DNA of 64,000 nt, taken from contig NZ_JBHIKY010000011.1 of NCBI RefSeq assembly GCF_042139015.1, positions 1 to 64,000 on the forward strand. Reading direction: 5' to 3'. The notes under the pieces are model-generated. The model searched no databases and was not told where the DNA came from. It was given only the letters and a program-made list of their open reading frames with translations. Each line of letters begins with the position of its first letter. The first letter of the stretch is position 1. The stretch comes from JBHIKY01 sp042139015. GTDB taxonomy: Bacteria > Bacillota > Bacilli > Bacillales > Marinococcaceae. The translations under genes were made by a program, and so were the position numbers. Positions 36,819 through 44,234 of this stretch are shown here, one piece after another.

Positions 36819-37232
36819 CTATTCGTTTTCTCCATTATGCGAAGAATCACTGATGGCTTTCATGAAATACGCCGCTGGCAAAAGCAGTCCGATGGCAGCC
36901 TGGATTAAGGAAAAAAAGCGAGCGCTTCCCACGGGGACAAGGTCTCCGTACCCTACCGAAAGAATCGTTACTCCGCTGAAATACAGGCAGTTCCAAAAAT
37001 CATGATTGGCCGCCTCCCCGGTAGGATCGTTGATCATCAGTACAGTTTCATTGAGAGAAAGCATGTAGTAAAGAATTGCAAAACCAAAGGTCACGCTCAG
37101 CAGCACAAAGAAAAGCTTATAAAACAGGGCAGGACTGAATGAACTGTGGCGGTAAGTTTTGTTCGTAAAAAAGTAAAAAAGGTTTGCGATTATGTAAAGT
37201 AATACGCAAGTGATGAGGATGGTAGAAATTAT
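36819..37232 (-). CDS. Two-TM potassium channel domain protein, start disrupted or non-canonical
   Basis: The C-terminal part from the GTG at 37106 (95 aa) holds a membrane helix, the pore loop with selectivity filter SVGYGDL, and a second helix (FFSLIQAAIGLLLPAAYFM), i.e. an Ion_trans_2-type K+ channel module. The frame stays open upstream to about 37245 and encodes another helix (STILITCVLLYIIANLFYFF) and a linker, but has no ATG, GTG or TTG. GGGAGGAG followed by an out-of-frame ATG lies at 37238-37240; removing one T from CTTTATAATT would join it. I therefore annotate the longer gene with the start near 37232 as uncertain. Confidence 0.7.
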   Translation of the reverse strand: MISTILITCVLLYIIANLFYFFTNKTYRHSSFSPALFYKLFFVLLSVTFGFAILYYMLSLNETVLMINDPTGEAANHDFWNCLYFSGVTILSVGYGDLVPVGSARFFSLIQAAIGLLLPAAYFMKAISDSSHNGENE

Positions 37233-37341
37233 AAAGCATGTCTCCTCCCGATAAAATTAACATTCTTTCTCGTCTATTCCTTAAAATTTACAATTATAAC
37301 CCTTAAAATAAAGTAAACTTTGATTCTCTACGAACCAAAGC

Positions 37342-37920
37342 TTACGATCTATTTATTTTGACGCACTTTAATACAAATTCAACATGCTTTTCTGCGGCCT
37401 TCTCAGCCTCCTGAAAACTCTGCACATTTCCGCAGTAATGGGTAACAAAACCATGCACAGATAGGAAAACAGACAGGATCTCATCGGGCTTTACGTCATC
37501 AGTTAACGTTCTGACAATCTCCGTGAAATGCTGATAACTGTTGCTTGCAGCCCGCTGAGAAAGTCTGCCGGCCTCTGAATTTCTAGTTAAAAACATAATC
37601 TCATACTGCCTTTGATTGTTAAGGCCGAACTCGATAAATCGTAAAAGCAGCAGCGATAATTTCTCCTCAGGCTCAGAAGCCTCCTGGAGCGTTTTTTCAA
37701 TGAGCCGATTTAAGTCCGAAAAATCTTTTTCTACTATTGCGTAAAATAAATCAGCTTTATTTTTAAAATGGTGGTACAGAGCGCTGTGACTGCATTTTAC
37801 ATCCGCACCAATACTGCGCATGGATACCTGCCTGAAATCCTTATTTAAAAATTGAACACGGGCCGCATAAATAATTTTATCTTTCCTTAATTCTTCAGCT
37901 ATAGGCCTGCGCGGCGACAT
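37342..37920 (-). CDS. TetR/AcrR family transcriptional regulator
   Basis: 192 aa. The N-terminal helix-turn-helix is MRSIGADVKCSHSALYHHFK (about residues 33-52), followed by FKNKADLFYAIVEKDF and a C-terminal ligand domain (LSVFLSVHGFVTHYC). It lies downstream of the gas vesicle operon on the same strand and upstream of the channel gene; whether it controls either cannot be told. Confidence 0.9.
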   Translation of the reverse strand: MSPRRPIAEELRKDKIIYAARVQFLNKDFRQVSMRSIGADVKCSHSALYHHFKNKADLFYAIVEKDFSDLNRLIEKTLQEASEPEEKLSLLLLRFIEFGLNNQRQYEIMFLTRNSEAGRLSQRAASNSYQHFTEIVRTLTDDVKPDEILSVFLSVHGFVTHYCGNVQSFQEAEKAAEKHVEFVLKCVKINRS

Positions 37921-37995
37921 GAACTGCTCCTTTTATTAACCACTGGTCAATTTTAGACAAATTGAATTGAGGCTTATTTTTTAACACAAATTCGG

Positions 37996-38221
37996 TTATT
38001 TATCAGTGTCTCTTCGCGGGAGCGGGTCCCGTTTATTTCCCAGTCGATCAGAATCTGAAGGAATTCCCGCTTTGGCCTGAAAATTGTATTCCAATTTCCA
38101 CAGCGGCTTTTTGCTGTCTTTTCCTGCGTATTTTTCTTCAGAGCGGCGCACTGTAGAATCTCTTCCTTCACTGACATCACGGAGCAGCTGATCAATGTCC
38201 TTGAAAAAACTTTTTATTCAT
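37996..38221 (-). pseudogene. Small terminal gene of the gvp operon, frameshifted at a T6 run
   Basis: The ATG at 38221 gives MNKKFFQGH then stops. With one T fewer in the TTTTTT run (about 38203-38208) the frame continues as KDIDQLLRDVSEGRDSTVRR, then a stretch with KYAGKDSKKPLWKLEYNFQA and KAGIPSDSDRLGNKRDPLPR to a TAA at 37996: a hydrophilic protein of about 74 aa. Its regular composition suggests the corrected frame is the real one. It follows gvpJ by 9 bp, the position of gvpT in B. megaterium, but no similarity to GvpT or GvpU is evident to me. Another frame (37974-38195) is considered a shadow. Confidence 0.6.
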
Positions 38222-38230
38222 GCTTACCCC

Positions 38231-38563
38231 CTAACCCTTTTCTGCAGACACTTCTTTCTTTTCTTTAATGTCCTGCTGCGCCTGTTCCAATTGCTTAACT
38301 CTTTCCTGAAGCTCTCTGTTTTCTTCCTCGATTTTTTGAGCGTTCGAAGAATAGTGAGGATCGTGCTCCCACCAGTCGATGCCGATTTCTCTTGCTTTAT
38401 CGACGGACGCAACAAGCAGACGGATCTTTATTGTCAAAAGCTCTACATCGGCAAGATTGACTTTAATATCACCGGCAATGACGACACCTTTATCTAAGAC
38501 CGTTTCTAATACATCTACAAGGTTACTCGTATTATTAGATGCTGCAGGATGATTATTTGCCAT
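38231..38563 (-). CDS. gvpJ: Gas vesicle protein GvpJ (GvpA-like minor shell protein)
   Basis: 110 aa. Residues 14-65 are the GvpA/J/M fold (LVDVLETVLDKGVVIAGDIK and LTIKIRLLVASVDKAREIG), followed by a C-terminal coiled coil (KIEEENRELQERVKQLEQAQ). The extended helical tail distinguishes it from GvpA and suits a nucleating or tip role. It is next to last in the operon after gvpK, as in B. megaterium. Confidence 0.9.
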   Translation of the reverse strand: MANNHPAASNNTSNLVDVLETVLDKGVVIAGDIKVNLADVELLTIKIRLLVASVDKAREIGIDWWEHDPHYSSNAQKIEEENRELQERVKQLEQAQQDIKEKKEVSAEKG

Positions 38564-38619
38564 AAGGCATTTCTCCTTTTTGTTTCAAATTAATGAAGAA
38601 AATTCTGAGCTGGTGCCGA

Positions 38620-38928
38620 TTAAATTAAATTTCCAAGCGGCCCGAGATCAATATTTAAATCCTCATCATCAAGACCGAAGATATTTTTCATTTCCTCCAT
38701 TTTTTCCTCCAGCTGCATAAGCGCTGTGCCAAGCTGCTCAATCTGCTCATCTGTCAGATCGCCGCTGTCAACTCTTCGCATGGCCTGCCGCTCCACAAGC
38801 TGTCGCAATAATTCGACGACCGTCATTACTAGCTGTGAAAGTCCTTCGTCTGCTTTGTCTGGATCTAGAGAGATGCGTCCTGTCGGGTTGTAGCTTTCCG
38901 CATTTGTTACCTGTGCAGGCTTATCCAA
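38620..38928 (-). CDS. gvpK: Gas vesicle protein GvpK
   Basis: 102 aa from a TTG at 38928 preceded by AGGAGGG; the open frame extends to 38967 but that part overlaps gvpS. Conserved GvpK blocks: GRISLDPDKADEGLSQLVMT, LLRQLVERQAMRRVDSG, and the C-terminal LDDEDLNIDLGPLGNLI. GvpK is needed for vesicle assembly. The start overlaps the gvpS stop by 8 bp, so translation is probably coupled. Confidence 0.93.
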   Translation of the reverse strand: MDKPAQVTNAESYNPTGRISLDPDKADEGLSQLVMTVVELLRQLVERQAMRRVDSGDLTDEQIEQLGTALMQLEEKMEEMKNIFGLDDEDLNIDLGPLGNLI

Positions 38929-39160
38929 TCTTCTCCCTCCTCGCTTGCAGCACTTTTTCGTTTCCATCGGTGGTACTTTCGTGCTTCGAAGTCTTAAGCG
39001 TATCGACCGAAGCGAGCAGTACTCGTAAGTCTAAATACACTAAATCAATATCTGCAATGGAAATGGTTAAATCCCCACGAATGACCACGCCCTTTTCCAG
39101 GACGGCATCCAGTATATCCAGCAGGGAAACATCCCGGTTTTTCAAGCCGCTATCTTCCAT
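38921..39160 (-). CDS. gvpS: Gas vesicle protein GvpS (GvpA family)
   Basis: 79 aa. GvpA-like core: SLLDILDAVLEKGVVIRGDL, SIADIDLVYLDLRVLLASVD. It is shorter than GvpJ and lies between gvpL and gvpK, as gvpS does in B. megaterium. AGAGGTG precedes the ATG at 39160; a GTG at 39169 is the other option. Its start overlaps the end of gvpL. Confidence 0.88.
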   Translation of the reverse strand: MEDSGLKNRDVSLLDILDAVLEKGVVIRGDLTISIADIDLVYLDLRVLLASVDTLKTSKHESTTDGNEKVLQARREKIG

Positions 39161-40001
39161 TCTCTTCACCTCTGTTTAAGAACTCTGAAAAGTGGTAGGC
39201 CGGCCATGGACCAGTAATTTCAAAGGACAGGCCCGTATTATTTTCTTTTGCTTCGCTTTCCTGCTTTGTTATATCTGAAAGCAGAGCTTCTCTTTCCGCT
39301 TTATCTATAAGGTAAACGCCATTCCAGCTCATTTCCTCTTCTCTGCCGGTTACCTTTCGTTCCCAGTTTTTCTTCACCTCTGTGTTGAAGCTCTTTTGAG
39401 AAAGTTTTTCATGGATCGCTTTGCAGGTATTTTTAATATTTTCGTCTGCAGTATCTTCTACAAATTGATCAATTTTCTTTTTTTCAAAGAATTTTCTGCC
39501 AGGAGATAGATTTTCAATTTCTAATTTCTTCTCCTCCATTTCCGGACTGTTTTCTACGACAGCGGAAATGAATTTAGATTTATCAACAAATATTTTCATG
39601 TTCCATTCTTCTTTTTGATGGAGGTAATCAAATAACGAAGCAAGTCGGTCTCTGTGCTCCTCCATGCTGTTTGTTAAATGCTCAGGCTGAGAATATATTG
39701 TTCCGAATTTTAATGGTAATACCGTAAAGCGGTCATGCAGAACATTCATCAACTCATGATGGTGAAATGCCCTCCCCTGCAGCCACTGCATATTCTCCAC
39801 TTGTTTTTGCAGTTTTTTTTCCCCGTACTCGGCTTCCGGGACTCTGCAGGTTACTGCTGTAATTTCACCATATTCGATAAATTCAACTTCATTCGGCGGC
39901 TCTATCCCCTCTATTGCATCCCATTCCTGCTTTTCATATTCCTCTGTCGGTATGAAAGCATACAAATAGATTAGAGCAGGAGCGCCAGATTGAGTTTCCA
40001 A
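39150..40001 (-). CDS. gvpL: Gas vesicle protein GvpL/GvpF family (second copy)
   Basis: 283 aa GvpF/L protein: N-terminal ALIYLYAFIPTEEYEK, central NVLHDRFTVLPLKFGTIYSQ (the conserved VLPxxFG block) and C-terminal SFEITGPWPAYHFSEF. These proteins bind GvpA during assembly. I call it L from its place after gvpG; F and L are hard to separate by eye. The charged linker (about 150-210) is rich in Lys and Glu. Confidence 0.88.
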   Translation of the reverse strand: METQSGAPALIYLYAFIPTEEYEKQEWDAIEGIEPPNEVEFIEYGEITAVTCRVPEAEYGEKKLQKQVENMQWLQGRAFHHHELMNVLHDRFTVLPLKFGTIYSQPEHLTNSMEEHRDRLASLFDYLHQKEEWNMKIFVDKSKFISAVVENSPEMEEKKLEIENLSPGRKFFEKKKIDQFVEDTADENIKNTCKAIHEKLSQKSFNTEVKKNWERKVTGREEEMSWNGVYLIDKAEREALLSDITKQESEAKENNTGLSFEITGPWPAYHFSEFLNRGEENGR

Positions 40002-40014
40002 TCAGCTTCCCCCC

Positions 40015-40266
40015 TTAATCCTCTAAACTTTCTCTCATCATATCCTGTTCTTGTTCTTTTGCAATCCGGTATCGGGCCAGCAGTATTTCTTCCTGCTCGA
40101 GAAACAACTCCTCCGGAATTTCATCCATTTCGTACATCATCTGGAGGTTAGTCAGTTTTTGCTGGATAAATTCGAGATCGTAGAACTCTTTGTCTACTTC
40201 CTCTTTCACTTTTTCTCCAACTGTCACTAACAAATCTACCGGCCAGGTGAATACTTTGTGGATCAT
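40015..40266 (-). CDS. gvpG: Gas vesicle protein GvpG
   Basis: 83 aa: WPVDLLVTVGEKVKEEVDKE, then the helical block LTNLQMMYEMDEIPEELFLE and EEILLARYRIAKE, matching the GvpG family. It overlaps the end of gvpF by 4 bp (ATGA-type junction) and precedes gvpL by 13 bp, the conserved F-G-L order. Confidence 0.92.
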   Translation of the reverse strand: MIHKVFTWPVDLLVTVGEKVKEEVDKEFYDLEFIQQKLTNLQMMYEMDEIPEELFLEQEEILLARYRIAKEQEQDMMRESLED

Positions 40267-41033
40267 GTCGGATCCTTCGCCTTCAGTTTGATATCTATAA
40301 AATTATAAGCAGGCCATGGTCCTGTATATTTAAAGTCTGCTTTATCTTCCCATTCGTTGTAGATTTTATTTACTTTCTTATCGAAAGCTTCTTCATCTTT
40401 CTTATCTACTAAAAAGGAGGCATTTAACAGCATTCTTTCACTGATCACTTCGTTGCTTTTGGCAGCGTCAGCTATTTTTGCCAATGGTTGAAAAACCTCC
40501 TCCTCGAATTCGGAATGCAGAGCAATCATAAACTTGTGGGCTGATTCCCCCAGCTGCATACGATCATAATAACTCGCATTGGCTTCCTTGCCCTGCATTC
40601 TGTTTTGAAGAGCTTTTACATTGGGCTGCTGATTCGCTTTCTGAGAAAGCCATTCTTTATTCCCAATCACCTTCAGGCCGACTTCAATTTTGTTTTTGAT
40701 TTTTGGAAAGATCTCATCAAACTGCTCATCGAGCTTGTCCATTAAAATGAGAATATCTTCTTGTCCCTGCAGAACATTTCCAAAGCTCATCGGGATAATA
40801 TCATAATCTTTCATAACCTTTTCGACAATTTCCTGGTGTGCCTTTAAATTTTTGCGGCTTGGATCATATATTTGAATGGGCGCATCGGCGACAACCATCG
40901 CCCTGTTGTTTTTATGAATCGTATATACCGGCCGTTCCCCTCCGGCTAATGTCGCGTGCCCGAACTTTTGAGGCTGATTCTCCTCTATGACACAAAACAT
41001 ATACACCCCTAATTCCTCGCTCAAGCTGTCCAC
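40263..41033 (-). CDS. gvpF: Gas vesicle protein GvpF
   Basis: 256 aa GvpF/L family: N-terminal LGVYMFCVIEEN, central KDYDIIPMSFGNVLQGQEDI, C-terminal DFKYTGPWPAYNFIDI. GvpF adds or nucleates GvpA subunits. It starts 3 bp after gvpN ends, so translation is probably coupled. Confidence 0.9.
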   Translation of the reverse strand: MDSLSEELGVYMFCVIEENQPQKFGHATLAGGERPVYTIHKNNRAMVVADAPIQIYDPSRKNLKAHQEIVEKVMKDYDIIPMSFGNVLQGQEDILILMDKLDEQFDEIFPKIKNKIEVGLKVIGNKEWLSQKANQQPNVKALQNRMQGKEANASYYDRMQLGESAHKFMIALHSEFEEEVFQPLAKIADAAKSNEVISERMLLNASFLVDKKDEEAFDKKVNKIYNEWEDKADFKYTGPWPAYNFIDIKLKAKDPT

Positions 41034-41036
41034 CTC

Positions 41037-42269
41037 CTAGGACTTCTTTAACTCCTGCTGAATAAATTCCTCCACTTTTGTTCTGTCTGTTTCTTCCTTA
41101 CAGGCTTGGACACTCATTCCAACAATATCGGTACAAACTTTAAGAAATGAGCTATCCTTCGAATCGACAGTAATGCCGCTGCTCTTGCAGATCTCTGCGA
41201 TCATTACAGCCGTCCGGAAACTCGGCATGTTCTTTTTATCCTCTTTACAGACATGCCGGATCTTCTCAATAAAATTGACGATAAGCGAAGCATTCTCTTC
41301 CGAAATGTCCGTTCTTTCCATCAATACGTTCGTCTGTGTGTCAGCATCTGATTCTCCCATAGAGATTGTAATGATCCGGTCAACCAGGGCATCCTGGGTT
41401 TCATATACCCCTGCATATTCTTCCGGGTTGCTTGTAAGAATCATTTTAAAATTGGGATGAACACTGACAAACGAGTCCTTCTGCTTGGCTCCGTATAGAG
41501 GTAATATTCCTTCCTCCAGCAGTGGCAGCAGGATATTATTCGTTTCCGGGTGAGATCTGGTAAACTCATCATAAATTACAGTATAACCTTTTTGGGCTGC
41601 TTCGAGCAGATGACCGGGCGCCCAATGTTCATTCAGCTTATCCTCACGCTTATACACTTTCCGGACGTAGTTGTCGACAAATTTTCTACTGGTGTAACCG
41701 GCAAATGCACCGATCAAATCTACATTGGAAAGGTTACGGTTCCCGTTTAATAAAACCACCGGCTGCTCTATTCTTTTTGCGAGCTGCAAAGCCATTGTAG
41801 TTTTACCGACCCCTGCCGGCCCTGTAAAATGAACAGGATAACCAGCTTCAAGATATTGCTGTGATCGATCGAGCAATCCCTTTATTTCCTCTGTCTCTAC
41901 AAACTTGTCAAAATTCCGGATCTGTTTTTTGCCAGAACTGGAGCTGCTTTCTGTATGCCCGGATTGATCCTGGGAGCTCTTCGCTGTTTTGGTACGCCGC
42001 TCACTCTTCTCAGATTTATTAGAATCAGTACTGGCAGTTTTTTCAACCCTTGACTCCGAGGATTTTTTCGGTTCTTCTGATTTTCTGGATATATTTTCTG
42101 AACTTGATTTACTTGTACTCTGTTTTGAAGAAGAGGCGTTACTTTTAGAGTTACTGGTGTTTGTCTGTTTCGTCCCAGTGTTCGAATTAGTTTTCGATTT
42201 TTGGGAAGCTGAGGTAGATGTCTTTTTTTCTTCTGTGTCTTTCTCTGCTGTTGTGCTTTTCGCTGCCAC
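41037..42269 (-). CDS. gvpN: Gas vesicle ATPase GvpN with a long disordered N-terminal tail
   Basis: 410 aa. The AAA+ core begins at about residue 115 with KKQIRNFDKFVETEEIKGLL, Walker A GPAGVGKTT (150-158), Walker B VIYDEFTR and sensor ILTSNPEEYAG, as in MoxR/CbbQ-like GvpN. Residues 1-113 are almost only Ser, Thr, Lys, Asn and Glu; B. megaterium GvpN is about 320 aa and lacks such a tail. GvpN promotes vesicle widening. It starts 5 bp after gvpO. Confidence 0.93.
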   Translation of the reverse strand: MAAKSTTAEKDTEEKKTSTSASQKSKTNSNTGTKQTNTSNSKSNASSSKQSTSKSSSENISRKSEEPKKSSESRVEKTASTDSNKSEKSERRTKTAKSSQDQSGHTESSSSSGKKQIRNFDKFVETEEIKGLLDRSQQYLEAGYPVHFTGPAGVGKTTMALQLAKRIEQPVVLLNGNRNLSNVDLIGAFAGYTSRKFVDNYVRKVYKREDKLNEHWAPGHLLEAAQKGYTVIYDEFTRSHPETNNILLPLLEEGILPLYGAKQKDSFVSVHPNFKMILTSNPEEYAGVYETQDALVDRIITISMGESDADTQTNVLMERTDISEENASLIVNFIEKIRHVCKEDKKNMPSFRTAVMIAEICKSSGITVDSKDSSFLKVCTDIVGMSVQACKEETDRTKVEEFIQQELKKS

Positions 42270-42274
42270 TACTC

Positions 42275-42757
42275 TTACCTCCCTCCATTTTTATCTAACA
42301 GAGCTGCTCTTGGTCTCAGACTAACTCTGTCAAACGACATGATATCTAATTTACTATTGATCTTTACTTCATACACGCCCAAGAGCTGGTCCTTTGCGTA
42401 AGTTTTCATATATTCCTTTTCTTCAATCACTTCTACTTCTGCATCCCATCCGTTATTATCGTTGTTGATAACAGAGGTAATGCGGAAAGGAGGACGGATA
42501 TGCTCTTCAAAGAAATCCCGGATCTCATTTAAAACCTCTGTCATACTATGACTTGGCTCAGAATCTTCTTGTGAATTCTCAGCTTCCTCATTTTCTGCTT
42601 CCTCGTTAACGGGTTCATCTTTTTCCTGCTTATCTTTTTCATTTTTACTCGTCGTGCGTTTTTTTCTAGTTTTCGCAGAGCTGCTGCTTTTCTCTGAAGG
42701 CTTTGTCTCTTTTTCTTCTTCCTCATCTGTTTTAACTGCTGTACTTTCAGCTGCCAT
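42275..42757 (-). CDS. gvpO: Gas vesicle protein GvpO
   Basis: 160 aa. The C-terminal ~90 residues are the GvpO fold: MTEVLNEIRDFFEEHIRPPF, AEVEVIEEKEYMKTYAKDQL, GVYEVKINSKLDIMSFDRVS. Residues 1-70 are a charged, disordered Lys/Glu/Ser segment. A second GvpO domain occurs in the first gene of the operon. It lies 138 bp downstream of gvpA beyond a strong hairpin, so it may be expressed less than gvpA. Corresponds to gvpR in B. megaterium order. Confidence 0.88.
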   Translation of the reverse strand: MAAESTAVKTDEEEEKETKPSEKSSSSAKTRKKRTTSKNEKDKQEKDEPVNEEAENEEAENSQEDSEPSHSMTEVLNEIRDFFEEHIRPPFRITSVINNDNNGWDAEVEVIEEKEYMKTYAKDQLLGVYEVKINSKLDIMSFDRVSLRPRAALLDKNGGR

Positions 42758-42799
42758 CGTAAATTCCTCCTCTCAAACAATTACAATTACGTATAAAGC

Positions 42800-42847
42800 A
42801 AAGAACCCGTCATATGCGCGGGAGACGCATATGACCTTAGGTTCTTA
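42800..42847 (-). terminator. Strong hairpin between gvpA and gvpO, possible partial terminator
   Basis: On the minus strand AAGAACC...GTCATATGCG-TCTCCCG-CGCATATGAC...GGTTCTTTG folds into a 10-bp perfect stem extended by AAGAACC/GGTTCTT. The trailing T-tract is weak, so read-through is likely. Its place after the major shell gene fits a device to make more gvpA mRNA than downstream mRNA. Confidence 0.7.
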
Positions 42848-42895
42848 TCTTTTCGCCTGCTCCAAGCGTCCTTCTACTAAACTAATAAACTAACT

Positions 42896-43162
42896 CTATG
42901 CGAAGTTTAACTGTTCACGGCGGCTCGCATCAGATTCATTGTCTATTTCACCCTGCACTTCATCTCTTAAGAGCCCAACCGCTTCCGCATAACGTAACCA
43001 CGTATCAACACTGGCGATAACTATTCTCGCTTCAATTGTAATAAGCTCAATCCCTACTACGGAAATTCGTGCATAAATGTCAATGACGATCCCTTTATCC
43101 AAAATGCGGTCAATTACTTCTGCCAGACTAGAAGAATCTGTGTGTTTTTCTAGAGTTGCCAT
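42896..43162 (-). CDS. gvpA: Major gas vesicle structural protein GvpA/GvpB
   Basis: 88 aa. It carries the canonical shell sequence: SLAEVIDRILDKGIVIDIYA, RISVVGIELITIEARIVIAS, VDTWLRYAEAVGLL, with a polar C-terminal tail (EVQGEIDNESDASRREQL) as in Bacillus GvpB. The ATG at 43162 has GAGGAG upstream; the frame to 43174 is not needed. It is the only canonical shell gene in the window and lies 19 bp after the Q-like gene. Confidence 0.95.
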   Translation of the reverse strand: MATLEKHTDSSSLAEVIDRILDKGIVIDIYARISVVGIELITIEARIVIASVDTWLRYAEAVGLLRDEVQGEIDNESDASRREQLNFA

Positions 43163-43181
43163 TATTCTAAACACTCCTCTT

Positions 43182-44102
43182 TTAAGATAATTTTTTTATA
43201 TCATTTGCCCCTTTGATGTCGTTGACACCTTTCAGGTCATTAACACCTTTTATCTTTCTGGGGCTTTTTACATTATCGATTCCTTTCAGGCTGCTGATGC
43301 CCTTGATATCACTCACTCCTTTAATATCATTTGCACCTTTGATATCGCTTGCGGTACCTGCACCTAGTAAGGAACCCTTGCTTTTTTTGTTCGTATTCCT
43401 CCCTTCCTCAGAATGTTCTTCCAATTTATCATTCATTTCGTTCTGAACTTTTTCTTTAGCCTTTTTACTGTTATCTTTCACATTTTCTTGTAAATCCTGA
43501 ACATTATCCTTCGCTTCTTCTGATTTTTCCTTGATGTGTTCTCTGGCTGCTTCACTCTGTCCCTGAAGCTTTTCAGAGGCTTCTTCACCAGCATGCTTTA
43601 ATTTTTTTGCGGCTTCCTGCGCGTTTTCTTTCGCTTTCTCTTTCGCAATTCTAGCTTTTTCAAGCGCATCGTAAAATTTCTTTCCCATCAGTGAAGCTGC
43701 CGCAGCATTTCTCGCTTTTGGATTATCGCCGGCTTCATCCTTTGCTGTATCTATAGCCGTCTCTTTCACATCTTCCTTAATTTCCTCTGGAGATTCTCCT
43801 TCGGCAATACTCTCAGCAGCTTCTTTCGCTGTTTCCTTTGCTGTTTCTTTTGTTACATCCTTTGCCTGCTCCAGCAGACCTTCTTCCTCTTCATCCTGTT
43901 TATCTTTATTCTCGTCAGAGTTTTTATTTGGTGTAACTGCGCTGGTAAAATCTTTGGCTTTTTGCAGCACTTTTTCTTTTGTGCTGGCTTCGTCGTTTTC
44001 TTTGTCTTCCGCTGCTTCTGATTTTTCATGCATGGCAGAACTGTTGAACATTTCATCGGTGTCTTTCAAAACATATTTTTTCTTATTTTGCTTTTTGCTC
44101 AT
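43182..44102 (-). CDS. GvpQ-like accessory protein with LEA-like helices and C-terminal hexapeptide repeats
   Basis: 306 aa. Residues 1-80 are charged; 80-235 are long amphipathic, Ala/Lys/Glu-rich helices (AKETAKEAAESIAEGES, ARIAKEKAKENAQEAAKKLK) resembling LEA or YtxH-type proteins; after a Gly-rich hinge (GSLLGAGTAS, about 245) come nine hexamers of the form [N/S]-D-I-K-G-[V/A/I]. Its position just before gvpA matches gvpQ in B. megaterium, but the assignment rests on position and composition. No membrane segment. A role in vesicle clustering or surface binding is possible, not shown. Confidence 0.65.
   Translation of the reverse strand: MSKKQNKKKYVLKDTDEMFNSSAMHEKSEAAEDKENDEASTKEKVLQKAKDFTSAVTPNKNSDENKDKQDEEEEGLLEQAKDVTKETAKETAKEAAESIAEGESPEEIKEDVKETAIDTAKDEAGDNPKARNAAAASLMGKKFYDALEKARIAKEKAKENAQEAAKKLKHAGEEASEKLQGQSEAAREHIKEKSEEAKDNVQDLQENVKDNSKKAKEKVQNEMNDKLEEHSEEGRNTNKKSKGSLLGAGTASDIKGANDIKGVSDIKGISSLKGIDNVKSPRKIKGVNDLKGVNDIKGANDIKKLS
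43198..43360 (-). repeat. Tandem 18-bp coding repeats (hexapeptide DIKG-type)
   Basis: About nine imperfect 18-bp units encode SDIKGA, NDIKGV, SDIKGI, SSLKGI, DNVKSP, RKIKGV, NDLKGV, NDIKGA, NDIKKL. Codons vary between units (for example GATATCAAAGG and GACATCAAAGG), so the repeats have been kept at protein level and are not a fresh DNA expansion. Confidence 0.85.
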
Positions 44103-44234
44103 CTATAAGGCTCCCACCACCTTTCATGACGACCAGCCAATTGGCAGGTCTACAGCGCTGCCTTTCTCTTTCCCACGATTCCATTAAATTAAGCCATAGG
44201 ACCTAATTTAATTGAAAATATAGGGGAATGGCTG

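Noticed and set aside
37974..38195. 73-codon frame after gvpJ (MISCSVMSVKEE...)
   Set aside because: The alternative frame 37996-38221 gives a more regular hydrophilic protein beginning at an ATG directly after gvpJ; this one appears to be its shadow.
43198..43360. Regular 18-bp repeats considered as a CRISPR or minisatellite
   Set aside because: They are in frame, encode a hexapeptide pattern with synonymous variation, and have no spacers.
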